A stretch of DNA of 41,622 bases from Candidatus Woesearchaeota archaeon (GCA_007117065.1 SKHI01000012.1:1-41622), one strand, 5' to 3'. Shown: positions 16,316-25,365, counted from the first letter of the stretch. The notes: generated by a model from the sequence alone, not told the origin. Made by a program: numbers and translations.

Positions 16316-17092
16316 ATGAAATCGTTGATTGCTGAAATGACTCTTCGTGGAATGTCTGCACATACAAAACAAGCGTATGTCCGCTATGTAGAAATGTTTT
16401 TTCGTTTTAGCTCAGTTCCTGAAAAAGACGTGAGTCGTGATGATATCAAGTTGTTTCTTGCGCACTTACTTGGCGAAGGCAAAAGTGCTTCTACCGTGCA
16501 TCTTGCTCGTTCAGCTCTCTTATTTTACTTTAATGATGTTCTTGAGCGCGGCTTTACCAATATTAAAGCTCCAAAACTTGCTAAAAAGCTTCCTGTGTAC
16601 CTCACTCAAGAAGAAGTAGCCCGCCTCATATCATCTGCGTCTTCAGAACAAAGCCAGTTACTTATCACCCTCTTATACGCTTGTGGTCTGCGCGTTTCTG
16701 AGGTGGTAGCACTTCGCTACGAAGATATTCGCTCTGATGGCACACTTGTGGTCCGACAGGGCAAAGGCGCAAAAGATCGCGTTACTGTAGTTCCACAGAG
16801 TATTCATGAAAAGCTATCAGGTTCTGGATATATATTTGGCTCGGGGTCTATGACTACACGCAACGTTCAAGGCATTGTGCATCGTACTGCCCAGAAAGCA
16901 GGTATTACAAAGCACGTTACTCCTCACGTATTGCGTCATAGTTTTGCCACCCATCTCTTAGAACAAGGTGAGAATATTCGTGTTATTCAGGAGCTGTTAG
17001 GCCACAGTAATTTACAGACTACCCAGATATACACTCATGTATCAAGTGATGTTATTCGCGGCGTCAAAAGTCCGTTTAAAGAGAACAAGTAA
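16316..17092 (+). CDS. xerA: Tyrosine recombinase XerA
   Basis: A 258-aa integrase-family recombinase with an N-terminal SAM-like DNA-binding domain (1-90) and a catalytic domain. The catalytic set is complete: R126 (ACGLRVSEV), K150/K153 (GKGAKDR), H204 and R207 (HVLRHSF), H230 (LGHSN) and nucleophile Y239 (TQIYTHV). The short length and lack of phage-type extensions fit the archaeal XerA that resolves chromosome dimers at dif. The longer in-frame start at 16250 is rejected because a TATA (tatttaaa, 16286-16293) is ~26 nt before ATG 16316. It could also act on the tRNA-Glu cassette, but nothing shows that. Confidence 0.9.
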   Translation: MKSLIAEMTLRGMSAHTKQAYVRYVEMFFRFSSVPEKDVSRDDIKLFLAHLLGEGKSASTVHLARSALLFYFNDVLERGFTNIKAPKLAKKLPVYLTQEEVARLISSASSEQSQLLITLLYACGLRVSEVVALRYEDIRSDGTLVVRQGKGAKDRVTVVPQSIHEKLSGSGYIFGSGSMTTRNVQGIVHRTAQKAGITKHVTPHVLRHSFATHLLEQGENIRVIQELLGHSNLQTTQIYTHVSSDVIRGVKSPFKENK

Positions 17093-17102
17093 TTGATACC
17101 AA

Positions 17103-19238
17103 TTACCCTCTAATAATCTCTATATATGCTCTTGAAGTAGTATGGTCTCCTTCTAACGGAGAATAATTTACTTGTGATCTGGGTACTGGTTGTGCAAACA
17201 AAGAAATATAAATGCAATCAATGTTAATCGTCGATTCTGTCTCATAATACGTGTCAACAATAGAAAAGAGTTCCTTCTGAATATCTTCTGTAAAGTGTAT
17301 TTCTATTTGTTTAACAAATGATGAATTAGATGTATATATCTGATATATGCCATGGTGATTGTTTTTAAATTGTTCTCTTCTCTCAGCATCTATAAATTTA
17401 TTCTTTGTCTGTATAGTGTTCTTGGTTACGAACATATTGGCTATTTTTTTTAGAGAACTATTTTTATCATTTCGCTTTATTGTTATTGCGTTTACTGCTT
17501 GAAATAACTTACTGGAAAGACTATCAGGAACACGAATGCCGATACCTTTATCTGTCTTTAATATACATTCTACTTTATATAGAAAATTCCAACCAATAAT
17601 TCTGTCCGTAGTTGTAAATGGTATAAGTAATGGATTTCGTAAACTCGATTGCTTAATTATCGCGTGTTTTTTTCCCTTATATTCGTGCTCATTCTCAATC
17701 TCATACTTTGAAACATCAATATCGATATGTGGCGCTTTATTAACAGGCTCAGGAACAGGCTCAGGATCAGGATCAGGATCAGGTCCGGGACCGAGTTTAT
17801 TTCTGTTCAAATACACAGTAATGCCTGTCATGTTGTTCGTGAGTATGAGGCTGTCCGTAACATACTCTTTGAAACCCTCGACTTTTATGTGTAGTTTAAA
17901 CGGAGTATTCTTTTGTGCTTTGAAATTAAGAGTCCAGTCCGCTCCCTGCGGCATTATATCTTTATCTACGATGTTAAATTCATGTATCAGGTTGTTATTA
18001 TCGTCTATCGCATGCATGTTTATATCAGGATTTTGACTAAATTCTCCAGTATCAGCTTTCATATTCACTTGCAGTATAGCATGCTCTTCTAGCGCTTTCT
18101 CTTGTTTCACCCAGATCAGAAGATTTTTAATCGTTATCGTTGCTTCCGTAATTTCAAATACGTCAGTTGGCGTGGCTAATTCTTTTGATTCCGGCGTCGC
18201 TGTTGTGCCAACTAATGTTCCGTTAAACATTTTCCCTTCATCTTCATAGATTGCTTGGAGCGTGTACGTTCCTCGTTCTCGTTTGATGGGGATGGTAAAG
18301 AGCCCTTCATCATGACGAACTGTTACCGGATCTACTTCTGTTACGCGCTCTGTTCGACCAGTATACTGTCTATGAAGAGTTATCTTTGCTCCTACAGGGT
18401 ATTTGATAAACTCTCCGTTAGGATCAACAAGTACAATTCTTCCTTGAATCTGTACGGCATCTGCTCGCACCATAACAACTTTTACGGTTTGATTGCTATT
18501 GGGCGTGAACCGTTCACTGACGAATAACGCGTTTGTATGTATATCTATTGCGTGAATTATGTGTTGTTGATCAGAACTTTTTATTGCCAAGATATATGTT
18601 TGATTCCCTCCGGATACGAGTTGTTCCTGTTGTGCTGCATGTATCTTGTCAGGCGTGTTCGATTCATTCTCAGATAGTATACCAATGTGGAATCGATTGG
18701 GATGCGATGGTACATAAGGCCTGTCCCCGTCATATAGTTCTGCTTGTATACGTACTTTTTGAATGAGTTCTAGACTTACCTCCACTCTGCTTGGTGATTG
18801 TGCTGTAATCGATATGACTTGTTTTTGTATAAATAAGAATTGTTCATTTACTCCCTGAATAACATATGTTTTTTCTTCTCGCGGGATGGACAACGAAATT
18901 GATTGCGTTGATATTGATACTTGTTGATCAAATAATACCTGATTATTCTCAGATGTTAACTCGAGATGAATAGTATTACCCGCATATCTTTGTGCATCTT
19001 TAAATTGAATGACTAGTTGTATGTCATTTTGATCATCTTCGTCTTCAGGCATCAGCTGTCCTTCCCAGTGAATTCCTGTTCCTTTCGTGATAATCTTACT
19101 GAGTTCTTTCTTTGCCCTTTCGTCTTTCATTTTATGCGCTGTGGTCGCCGCAGCATGTAAAGCTTCATTTACGTGTGGTTCAATAAATTCTTTATCTATA
19201 GTATTAACATCCTTTATTGCTTTCTTATCTTCATTCAT
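17103..19238 (-). CDS. Large beta-rich multidomain protein, unknown function
   Basis: 711 aa. A short helical, charged N terminus (about 1-55) is followed by at least three beta-sandwich-like stretches (about 55-150, 160-250, 255-340 and 360-480). A Pro/Asp linker (PGPDPDPDPEPVPEPV, about 484-499) leads to a mixed C-terminal domain. The beta regions look like carboxypeptidase-regulatory or Ig-like folds normally seen outside cells, yet there is no signal peptide and no membrane segment. Its ATG overlaps the stop of the upstream membrane-protein gene (ATGA, 19235-19238), so the two are coupled and probably interact. No family recognised. Confidence 0.8.
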   Translation of the reverse strand: MNEDKKAIKDVNTIDKEFIEPHVNEALHAAATTAHKMKDERAKKELSKIITKGTGIHWEGQLMPEDEDDQNDIQLVIQFKDAQRYAGNTIHLELTSENNQVLFDQQVSISTQSISLSIPREEKTYVIQGVNEQFLFIQKQVISITAQSPSRVEVSLELIQKVRIQAELYDGDRPYVPSHPNRFHIGILSENESNTPDKIHAAQQEQLVSGGNQTYILAIKSSDQQHIIHAIDIHTNALFVSERFTPNSNQTVKVVMVRADAVQIQGRIVLVDPNGEFIKYPVGAKITLHRQYTGRTERVTEVDPVTVRHDEGLFTIPIKRERGTYTLQAIYEDEGKMFNGTLVGTTATPESKELATPTDVFEITEATITIKNLLIWVKQEKALEEHAILQVNMKADTGEFSQNPDINMHAIDDNNNLIHEFNIVDKDIMPQGADWTLNFKAQKNTPFKLHIKVEGFKEYVTDSLILTNNMTGITVYLNRNKLGPGPDPDPDPEPVPEPVNKAPHIDIDVSKYEIENEHEYKGKKHAIIKQSSLRNPLLIPFTTTDRIIGWNFLYKVECILKTDKGIGIRVPDSLSSKLFQAVNAITIKRNDKNSSLKKIANMFVTKNTIQTKNKFIDAERREQFKNNHHGIYQIYTSNSSFVKQIEIHFTEDIQKELFSIVDTYYETESTINIDCIYISLFAQPVPRSQVNYSPLEGDHTTSRAYIEIIRG
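17744..17784 (-). repeat. Hexanucleotide-type repeat encoding a Pro/Asp linker
   Basis: Imperfect tandem units (ggctca / ggatca on the plus strand) code for the DP/EP-rich hinge of the 711-aa protein. Such low-complexity DNA can change length by slippage, so linker length may vary between strains. Confidence 0.6.
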
Positions 19239-20224
19239 GGTATTGGTGTCCCGTCGCTTAGACGATATTGGCTTATGTATTTCGCACGAATTCTATTGAA
19301 ATCTGTAAGTTTATCAAAGTAAGCTGAATATGCTGCTGTTAGTGCTGCTGCATGTGAACCTGATAATCTTCCAGCATCAGGATGTGCAGCTATGGCGCTC
19401 TGAGTGCCATTTAAGGCAGTTAAATCACTTCTCAAACGACGGTATATTGGAACCAATTCACGTAGCTTAGTTGTACGTAGGGGAATATTACTTGCTGTAT
19501 GGGCCGCTAATATTTCATTTAATTTATTCTTGTAGCTGGTTACGTCCAATCTTCCAACCTGAGATACGAATTGATTCACCAGACGGATTAAAGTAGGGTC
19601 TATTGGTGATGGCGTACTACTGCCACCGCTACCACTGCCACCACTGCCACCACTGCCACCACTGCCACCACTGCCACCACCCCCGGGAAAGGTCGTATCG
19701 CTCCATCCTTTGATACTGCTTATCGCTTTACCAAAGATACAGATCACTGTTCCGATAACAGAAACTGCCCAGAAGAAAGCGATTATGGAGGCAAGCACTG
19801 AGTTGGTTGACTGTAGTAATGCTGTTGGGTTGCCAAACATTGCCTCAACTGTTGGGTACGTAATAAAGTAGCTCAAACAACCTGCGCACACCGCTGACAT
19901 TTTTATTATATCATGCAGTATGCTGTACAGTAAGAGATAAAACACTGCTGTGATAATCACTAAGGGAAGTATTGATAGTCCTGGGTGTGCTAAGTTCACT
20001 CCTGCACGATACAAAGCAAAGACCAGTGACAAAGTAAAGAAAATGCTTAGTGCTATTGCTAATGATTTACCGTGTCTTTTTCCAAAGCTTTCTTTCCTTG
20101 TAAATACGAACTGCGTTGTTCCCAGAAAGAACACGAAAAGAATGAGAGCATCCCAAAGATAGGGTGCCTGAAGATATATTTCAGCAGGATTGACATAGTG
20201 AAGAAGATTATAAAACTGTGTCAT
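19235..20224 (-). CDS. Membrane protein with Gly/Ser hinge and helical C-terminal domain
   Basis: 329 aa. About five or six transmembrane helices span roughly residues 20-170, ending in FFWAVSVIGTVICIFGKAI. A Gly/Ser hinge (about 181-206) follows, then a helical soluble domain (about 212-325). The membrane part resembles that of the 1104-aa protein: both have a short helix with a DA motif (WDALILFVFF and LDAVLLLWLL) and a near-identical SILPLVIITAVF / TILGLVIITLVF helix. It is coupled by ATGA overlaps at both ends. No signal peptide; no family recognised. Confidence 0.8.
   Translation of the reverse strand: MTQFYNLLHYVNPAEIYLQAPYLWDALILFVFFLGTTQFVFTRKESFGKRHGKSLAIALSIFFTLSLVFALYRAGVNLAHPGLSILPLVIITAVFYLLLYSILHDIIKMSAVCAGCLSYFITYPTVEAMFGNPTALLQSTNSVLASIIAFFWAVSVIGTVICIFGKAISSIKGWSDTTFPGGGGSGGSGGSGGSGGSGSGGSSTPSPIDPTLIRLVNQFVSQVGRLDVTSYKNKLNEILAAHTASNIPLRTTKLRELVPIYRRLRSDLTALNGTQSAIAAHPDAGRLSGSHAAALTAAYSAYFDKLTDFNRIRAKYISQYRLSDGTPIP
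19618..19683 (-). repeat. 9-bp tandem repeat encoding a Gly-Gly-Ser hinge
   Basis: Units of ccaccactg are repeated about five times with near-perfect identity (plus-strand view), flanked by degenerate copies. They encode the GGS repeats of the 329-aa membrane protein. The near-perfect DNA identity implies recent expansion or ongoing slippage. Confidence 0.85.
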
Positions 20225-23200
20225 GTAGTACCCTCGCTAGACGGCGCATTATTTTGCATGGTATCTAAATAGGTTACATGATTTATAAACGTAGTTAGTG
20301 CGTTCTTAAATGTAGCATCAATACTGGTTGCTTCTTGAGCTGGAGTGTATGTTCTAAATAGCGTATCTATTTCTCTGAGAAGAGCAGTTATGTTTTTGTT
20401 TATTTCATCCTTTTTCGTGCTAATTGCTGATTTTGTTGCAGGTGGTTGCCTGACTAAAAGAATAGCCGCATTTACCTGCGCGATAAATTGAGCAAACAAG
20501 GTTCCTAGTCGTTTAGCAGCGCTAACTTCTTGTGCAAAGCGCACTATGTCCGCCTCGGTTTTTTGTGTTACTGGATTCATGCGAACATACAACTGTTCCA
20601 TTTCATCTAATCTGCCGTTTATTTTTTGTGCAAGAGCAATGTAGTCTTGCTTTCGTGGAATATTTGGGGATGTCAGCTGCGTAGCAATCAGACTTAATCG
20701 ACGAATGCTTTCTTCAAGATGAGATGAAGAAAGAACAGAGAGACCAAATAGTTTTTTCTTTGCTTGCTCTATGTGTGTAAACGCAGTGGTTGAAGAATTT
20801 TTTAGAGCAGCTTCTTGTTTTGAGAAAAGAGACCAGTCATTTGTAAATGGATCGATAAGAGTTTTTATATTTGCATATGCTTGATTCGTGGTTGTTAACG
20901 ATTGTTCAATAGCTTGTTTTTGCGAGGCACAACTTTTATATATGTTAAGTAGTTTGGTTTGTAATTGTGTGAACGAGCTGGTTTCTTGATTGATTGTTCT
21001 ATACGATTGCACTAATGACGGATTTGCTATGCTGTTATATAATGCGTTAAAAGCGTCAAATTGTTCTGTAAAAGACTTGTATGTATCATTCATGAAATAT
21101 TGATGTGCTGAATATTTTTTCTCTAGTTTTTTGAATAATTCTACCGTATTCTGTATCGTTTCCTGGTCTGGAATGGTGCGTATATCTTTTTGTAGTTGCT
21201 GTTCTATTACACGCATTGCTTTCATAATTTTTTCTTTCTGCTCGTCCAGTTCCGCTTTTTGTTCTGCAGTAAGCTCTTGCGGGTTTTTTGCAATTATGTT
21301 CTCGTATTCTTGAGCATGCGGTATATAGGCAGTTATTGTTTGTATGATTTTTTCTATGTATGCTGTTAGTTCTTCCCATGTTGTAATCATTCCTACGTCT
21401 TTTTGTTCGTATTCATGCAGGATGTTTTTTGTTTGTGCAATTACAGCATTTATTTGTTTTGAGACATCTTCAGGAGGTTGGACTGGTTTTGGCGTTTTTT
21501 TAAACCCTGAAGTTGTTTTTTTGAACCATGAAGCCGTTTTTTTGATCGTGCTCGTTCCTAGATTTTTTGCTGATTCTATTTTCGTTTGTATCGCAACGCC
21601 ATCAATGTGATCTCGTAATATACCAAGAACGGTTACAAATAAGTTTTTTGTTTTCTGTACGTCACTAAGCGCGTGTCTTTGTGCTATTTCAGTTATGTTC
21701 GCGGTTAGTGCATCAATTTCTGTTATGAGTTGTTTTTTCTTTTTTTTCTCAATTTTTTGTTCTTGCGGATCCGGTATTGCAGAGAACATGTTATCTAGTA
21801 CTTGATTATATTGCTCATAAGCCCCGCCAAGTTCACTATCGGCAAGAAAACGTTCCGATAATGAAATAACCTTGCTTGATAATTCACTGCGTGCTGGCTC
21901 CATAGCCGTTTGCTTCAACTGTATCTCAGAAAGTACTTGGGTTAGTCTTTTGCTGAGCGCGGTGTAGTCAGCTACCGACATGAGCGTGTCTTTTTCAAGT
22001 TCCTCGGCCGCATTTGTTACGTTATTAAATCCTTTCGAGAGACTTTGCGAATTAACTTCTTCGAAGCCTGCTTTTGTTTGAAGTTTTCCTTGTTCTATCG
22101 AATCAATAGCATTTTTGAGAGCTTCGAGGAATTTTTTTTCTTGATCGGTAAAAAGCTCAACGTCTTGTCTGTAATCATCTATCCCGTCTCTGAGTTCCTC
22201 GACAACCGGAACGAAATCATCTGCTTGTTGAACAAGCTCGTTGATTTCATTAGCTAAGAGTGATCTTTTTCCAAATAAACTGTCCGAGAGATTAAGGTAA
22301 TGATCTGTATTCTGAAAATACGTCTCGTATTGTTGTTTTCTGTCATCCCCAAAAAGGTTTTCTGTAGCAGATAAATACGCCTCTTTACTGTCATTAAGTA
22401 CTCTTGCTTGTTCTTCTGTTTCAAGAATTTCATTAAAATATTCTCGCTCTAATTCTGAGAATGTTTCAAAAACCTGTTTTAAATCATCCTTTTTGGGAAG
22501 GTTTTGTTGTTCCTGAGATAGTCTTTGCTCGACTGCTTCAAGTGCAGTATCCAGTTCTCTTGATCGATCACTTAATGCATCTTTCTGTTCTTGGGGAAGT
22601 TCTGTTTGTTTGCTGTTCCTCAACCACTGCTCGTATTGTTCTATCGCAGGGATATATGCTGATATGGAGTTTGCTACTTTTTTAATATAATTACTGAGCT
22701 CTTCCCAGTTTGCTATACTAGAGAGGTTTGTTTGTTGATGTTGTGTGGTAATATTTGAGAGATTATCAAATGCTGTATCGAGTGTTTCTTTGAGTTTTTT
22801 CTCTTTTTTTTCTTTCCTGTTCGCAAGATCGTCCTCTGTTTTGTCATAACCTTTTTTGATGAAATCCCCCATTTTCTTAAACCCACTTCCATTACCAAAG
22901 TTTAACGATCCACCTCCTCCAAGCCCCAGAGACGACCCTGATTTTGAGATAATATATGCAAGATATATGAGACACAGTACGAGTACGGTAGTTGATAATC
23001 CAGCAGCCGTTATGTACGCAGTTGCAAGCGGAGTCTCACCGAAACGAGGAGTTGTAACAATTCGAAAGAATATTGAGCTCACTGCCAAAAGAGATATGGC
23101 GAGTGCAACAATCCATTGAAACGTATTATGATTTTTTTCAAATATTCTTTCTAATACTGCATCTTTGAGCAATATCCCAAAGACGAGTGTGATAATAACC

Positions 23201-23535
23201 AGCCCCAAAATCGTTATATTGGGATTTTCAAAAAGGAGCGTGTTGGTAGCTGCTTTTGGTATAATAATTCCAAGCCATGCGATAACGGTGACTGCCCAGA
23301 TTGTTGACACACTCAGTCTTTTCTCTCCTGCTTTGAGGAGTACACTTGCTAATAACCAGAGCAGGAGTACCGCATCAAGTGCTTGTGCCCCGGTACCCGT
23401 ATAGTCTACGGGGATGATGAGGAATATTATATTCCCAAGCACGTCCCAAATGTTTTCAATCACCGGGTTAGCTTGTGCTACTGGCACAGCTAATAATCCA
23501 AGAAATACTATGAGGAAAATATAATAAGGTTTCAT
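20221..23535 (-). CDS. Giant membrane protein with duplicated coiled-coil modules
   Basis: 1104 aa. A signal-peptide-like start (cleavage after about A22, VAQA|NPV) is followed by about five transmembrane helices (about 50-70, 78-94, 107-125, 138-160, 176-197) and a Gly-rich hinge (204-218). Then come nearly 900 residues of helix and coiled coil. The helical part is two homologous modules, A (about 276-550) and B (about 718-990), each starting with a WEEL-x-x-YI-x-K segment and an AYIP motif. They are joined by a basic FKK-rich linker (665-683). The ATG is about 33 nt from a TATA (23567-23575). First gene of a three-gene coupled operon. No family recognised; a membrane-anchored scaffold is the best guess. 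Confidence 0.82.
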   Translation of the reverse strand: MKPYYIFLIVFLGLLAVPVAQANPVIENIWDVLGNIIFLIIPVDYTGTGAQALDAVLLLWLLASVLLKAGEKRLSVSTIWAVTVIAWLGIIIPKAATNTLLFENPNITILGLVIITLVFGILLKDAVLERIFEKNHNTFQWIVALAISLLAVSSIFFRIVTTPRFGETPLATAYITAAGLSTTVLVLCLIYLAYIISKSGSSLGLGGGGSLNFGNGSGFKKMGDFIKKGYDKTEDDLANRKEKKEKKLKETLDTAFDNLSNITTQHQQTNLSSIANWEELSNYIKKVANSISAYIPAIEQYEQWLRNSKQTELPQEQKDALSDRSRELDTALEAVEQRLSQEQQNLPKKDDLKQVFETFSELEREYFNEILETEEQARVLNDSKEAYLSATENLFGDDRKQQYETYFQNTDHYLNLSDSLFGKRSLLANEINELVQQADDFVPVVEELRDGIDDYRQDVELFTDQEKKFLEALKNAIDSIEQGKLQTKAGFEEVNSQSLSKGFNNVTNAAEELEKDTLMSVADYTALSKRLTQVLSEIQLKQTAMEPARSELSSKVISLSERFLADSELGGAYEQYNQVLDNMFSAIPDPQEQKIEKKKKKQLITEIDALTANITEIAQRHALSDVQKTKNLFVTVLGILRDHIDGVAIQTKIESAKNLGTSTIKKTASWFKKTTSGFKKTPKPVQPPEDVSKQINAVIAQTKNILHEYEQKDVGMITTWEELTAYIEKIIQTITAYIPHAQEYENIIAKNPQELTAEQKAELDEQKEKIMKAMRVIEQQLQKDIRTIPDQETIQNTVELFKKLEKKYSAHQYFMNDTYKSFTEQFDAFNALYNSIANPSLVQSYRTINQETSSFTQLQTKLLNIYKSCASQKQAIEQSLTTTNQAYANIKTLIDPFTNDWSLFSKQEAALKNSSTTAFTHIEQAKKKLFGLSVLSSSHLEESIRRLSLIATQLTSPNIPRKQDYIALAQKINGRLDEMEQLYVRMNPVTQKTEADIVRFAQEVSAAKRLGTLFAQFIAQVNAAILLVRQPPATKSAISTKKDEINKNITALLREIDTLFRTYTPAQEATSIDATFKNALTTFINHVTYLDTMQNNAPSSEGTT

Positions 23536-23648
23536 CGCGATTACTACTTATTACGCAGTGTAAACGTATATAAACCTTTGCTGTACAATATATTTATCTC
23601 TAAGAAAAAGAAGAAATATTTATAAAGCCACAGCTACATTTTCGCAGT

Positions 23649-24053
23649 ATGGTTGAATTCCTCCTCCTTCCTGCAATTTACATGGGCGTCATTATTGGCA
23701 TTGTCGAACTCGTATTTGTACACGCTGACGAAAAAGGACTTGGTTGGTTAAGCCATGGTCTTCACGCCCTTCCCACAGCATTCATTTTTACATTTATTGC
23801 CATGAACCTTGAATGGGCTGCGAACATGGCTTCTATTGCCCTTGCTTCAAATTTCTGGCTCGATTTAGGGTTGCGTGTTGTTATCGGCCTCATTGCAGCT
23901 ATCAAGGTAAAAAGTGCTGCTGCTATCGTAAAGGGCCATAACAGTATTGGTGAGAAGATGAGTCACGCCTTGATTGTGGGAGCGTTAATCGCTGCCAGCC
24001 CATATATTTGGGACATTATTGAACCGCTCATGCCTGCATGGCTTCCTCTCTAG
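23649..24053 (+). CDS. Small polytopic membrane protein
   Basis: 134 aa with about four transmembrane helices (residues about 4-24, 35-55, 66-86 and 105-122). A semi-conserved-looking region (GLHALPTAFIFTFIAMNLEW) lies between helices. I do not recognise the family. A TATA (atttataaag, 23618-23627) is 26 nt before the ATG, indicating a leaderless message. It heads a plus-strand operon with the next two genes and is divergent from the giant coiled-coil operon, 113 bp away. Confidence 0.7.
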   Translation: MVEFLLLPAIYMGVIIGIVELVFVHADEKGLGWLSHGLHALPTAFIFTFIAMNLEWAANMASIALASNFWLDLGLRVVIGLIAAIKVKSAAAIVKGHNSIGEKMSHALIVGALIAASPYIWDIIEPLMPAWLPL

Positions 24054-24055
24054 CT

Positions 24056-24640
24056 ATGAAGCAAGAATTAGCAGATATAAGCAAACAACTACGTAGTATT
24101 GAGCGTCGCTTGACTCGAATTGAAAAAAATCAGCGTAGTGAGATGCGTGATGAAGAGACACTTCTTGAAGCTGAAGAAAAAGAATTTGATGAGATGAAGC
24201 GTCTTGAAGAGTTAGAACGCGAAATTCTCTCCGACGTCTCTCCCAAACCTCTTGCGCGTATTACGTATCATGATATTACAAAGGGGATTATTGGAGCTTT
24301 TTTTGGTATAGTTGGCCATTTTGCTTTTTTTTATGGTTCACGTATCGCTGAGACGATAAACTTGCTTCGCGCACACGCCCTCCTTATTACTTCATTAATC
24401 ATTCTCATATTATTCCTTTATTTTAGTGGTTTTCGTAAAACCAAAAAAGAGCATCACTATGTCGCGTGGCGCGTAGTCACTATATACGGTGTTGCACATG
24501 CTATTATTATTTGTGTATTATTCTTATTTGGAATTATTAATTTTGATATGAGCTTTATAGAAATATATAAAAACGTGGCCGCAGTAAGCATTATTGCGGT
24601 AATGGGAGCAGCCACTGCTGATCTTATCGGAGGAGAATAA
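24056..24640 (+). CDS. Coiled-coil plus membrane-domain protein (DUF2391-like)
   Basis: 194 aa. A charged coiled coil (about 1-60, ELADISKQLRSIERRLTRIE) precedes a segment YHDITKGIIGAFFGIVGHF. Four transmembrane helices follow at about 80-98, 103-122, 138-158 and 168-186. The DITKGIIGAFFG-type block resembles DUF2391 integral membrane proteins of archaea; this is from memory and tentative. ATG 24056 follows the previous stop by 2 nt; an upstream ATG at 24038 would overlap it. Function unknown. Confidence 0.7.
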   Translation: MKQELADISKQLRSIERRLTRIEKNQRSEMRDEETLLEAEEKEFDEMKRLEELEREILSDVSPKPLARITYHDITKGIIGAFFGIVGHFAFFYGSRIAETINLLRAHALLITSLIILILFLYFSGFRKTKKEHHYVAWRVVTIYGVAHAIIICVLFLFGIINFDMSFIEIYKNVAAVSIIAVMGAATADLIGGE

Positions 24641-24643
24641 ACT

Positions 24644-25024
24644 ATGAATGAGAATGATAAAGAATACTTAAAAAAGATTCATAACATACTATTCACTGTA
24701 TTAAAAAAACTTGAAGAAGAATTAGAGGTAGCTTCGAATATTGGTGTTACAGATGATATCGAAGAAGATATTAAGAAAATCGCAAAGAAGATCCATGAAC
24801 TGTACAAAATTGAAAAAAATCATCTTATCGAAAAACCAGAAGAGCTACTTAAAGCCGAAATTGAAGAATTAGAGAACGAACAAAAACTTGACAGATTATT
24901 AAGCACCATTAAAGCTCATTTACCTGAAAAAGACGCAGAGAAAATAATATATTCAATCCGAAGTATAATGAATTCGTTGCGTGATACAATTGAGTTAGAG
25001 AATCAGTTTCTTAACGCTGCTTAA
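24644..25024 (+). CDS. Small helical protein of unknown function
   Basis: 126 aa, all helical and acidic/lysine-rich, with no membrane segment. It follows the DUF2391-like gene by 3 nt and has a Shine-Dalgarno-like ggagg (24629-24634) about 10 nt before the ATG, so internal operon genes may use SD-led initiation. It could be a soluble partner of the two membrane proteins upstream. Its stop lies directly beside the convergent L35Ae stop. Confidence 0.7.
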   Translation: MNENDKEYLKKIHNILFTVLKKLEEELEVASNIGVTDDIEEDIKKIAKKIHELYKIEKNHLIEKPEELLKAEIEELENEQKLDRLLSTIKAHLPEKDAEKIIYSIRSIMNSLRDTIELENQFLNAA

Positions 25025-25279
25025 TTAAGAAAGAGTTACTGTTTGTGCTATGCTTTGTCCAGGCATTCCTGTTTCAAAGACTACGCGAAGTGCTCCTTTG
25101 TTTCCGTGTGGGCTGGCCACCGTTCCGGTAATATCTTTTTTTCCTGTTTTGTAGGTAACAGTTTTTCCTACTAGTTTGCTTGCTTCTTCTTTGCTCGTTA
25201 CTCCGTCTACGAGTACGATCATTTGATTTCCAGAAGTAATGTGCTTGCTTTGTCGAAAGTGTGCTATCTTTGCGTTCAT
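25025..25279 (-). CDS. rpl35ae: Large ribosomal subunit protein L35Ae
   Basis: 84 aa, matching eukaryote/archaeal L35Ae: GKTVTYKTGKKDITGTVASP and the hallmark HGNKGALRVVFETGMPGQ near the C terminus. It binds the large subunit near the tRNA exit region. The size is normal for archaea. A minus-strand TATA (gtttaaaaac, about 25304-25313) is 26 nt before the ATG. Its presence confirms an archaeal chromosome. Confidence 0.95.
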   Translation of the reverse strand: MNAKIAHFRQSKHITSGNQMIVLVDGVTSKEEASKLVGKTVTYKTGKKDITGTVASPHGNKGALRVVFETGMPGQSIAQTVTLS

Positions 25280-25365
25280 ACAGTCAGAATATCTGTGTTG
25301 TTTTTAAACGTTTCTGTGTCTTTGGAGGGCTAATGTTTTTATAAGAAAGGATTTATTTGTACTTG

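Noticed and set aside
16316-17092. XerA as the dedicated integrase of the tRNA-Glu cassette
   Set aside because: It is 10 kb away, has the size and motifs of the chromosomal dimer-resolution enzyme, and lies among housekeeping genes.
19618-19683. CRISPR array
   Set aside because: The repeats are 9-bp coding units without spacers; no direct-repeat/spacer array is seen anywhere in the window.
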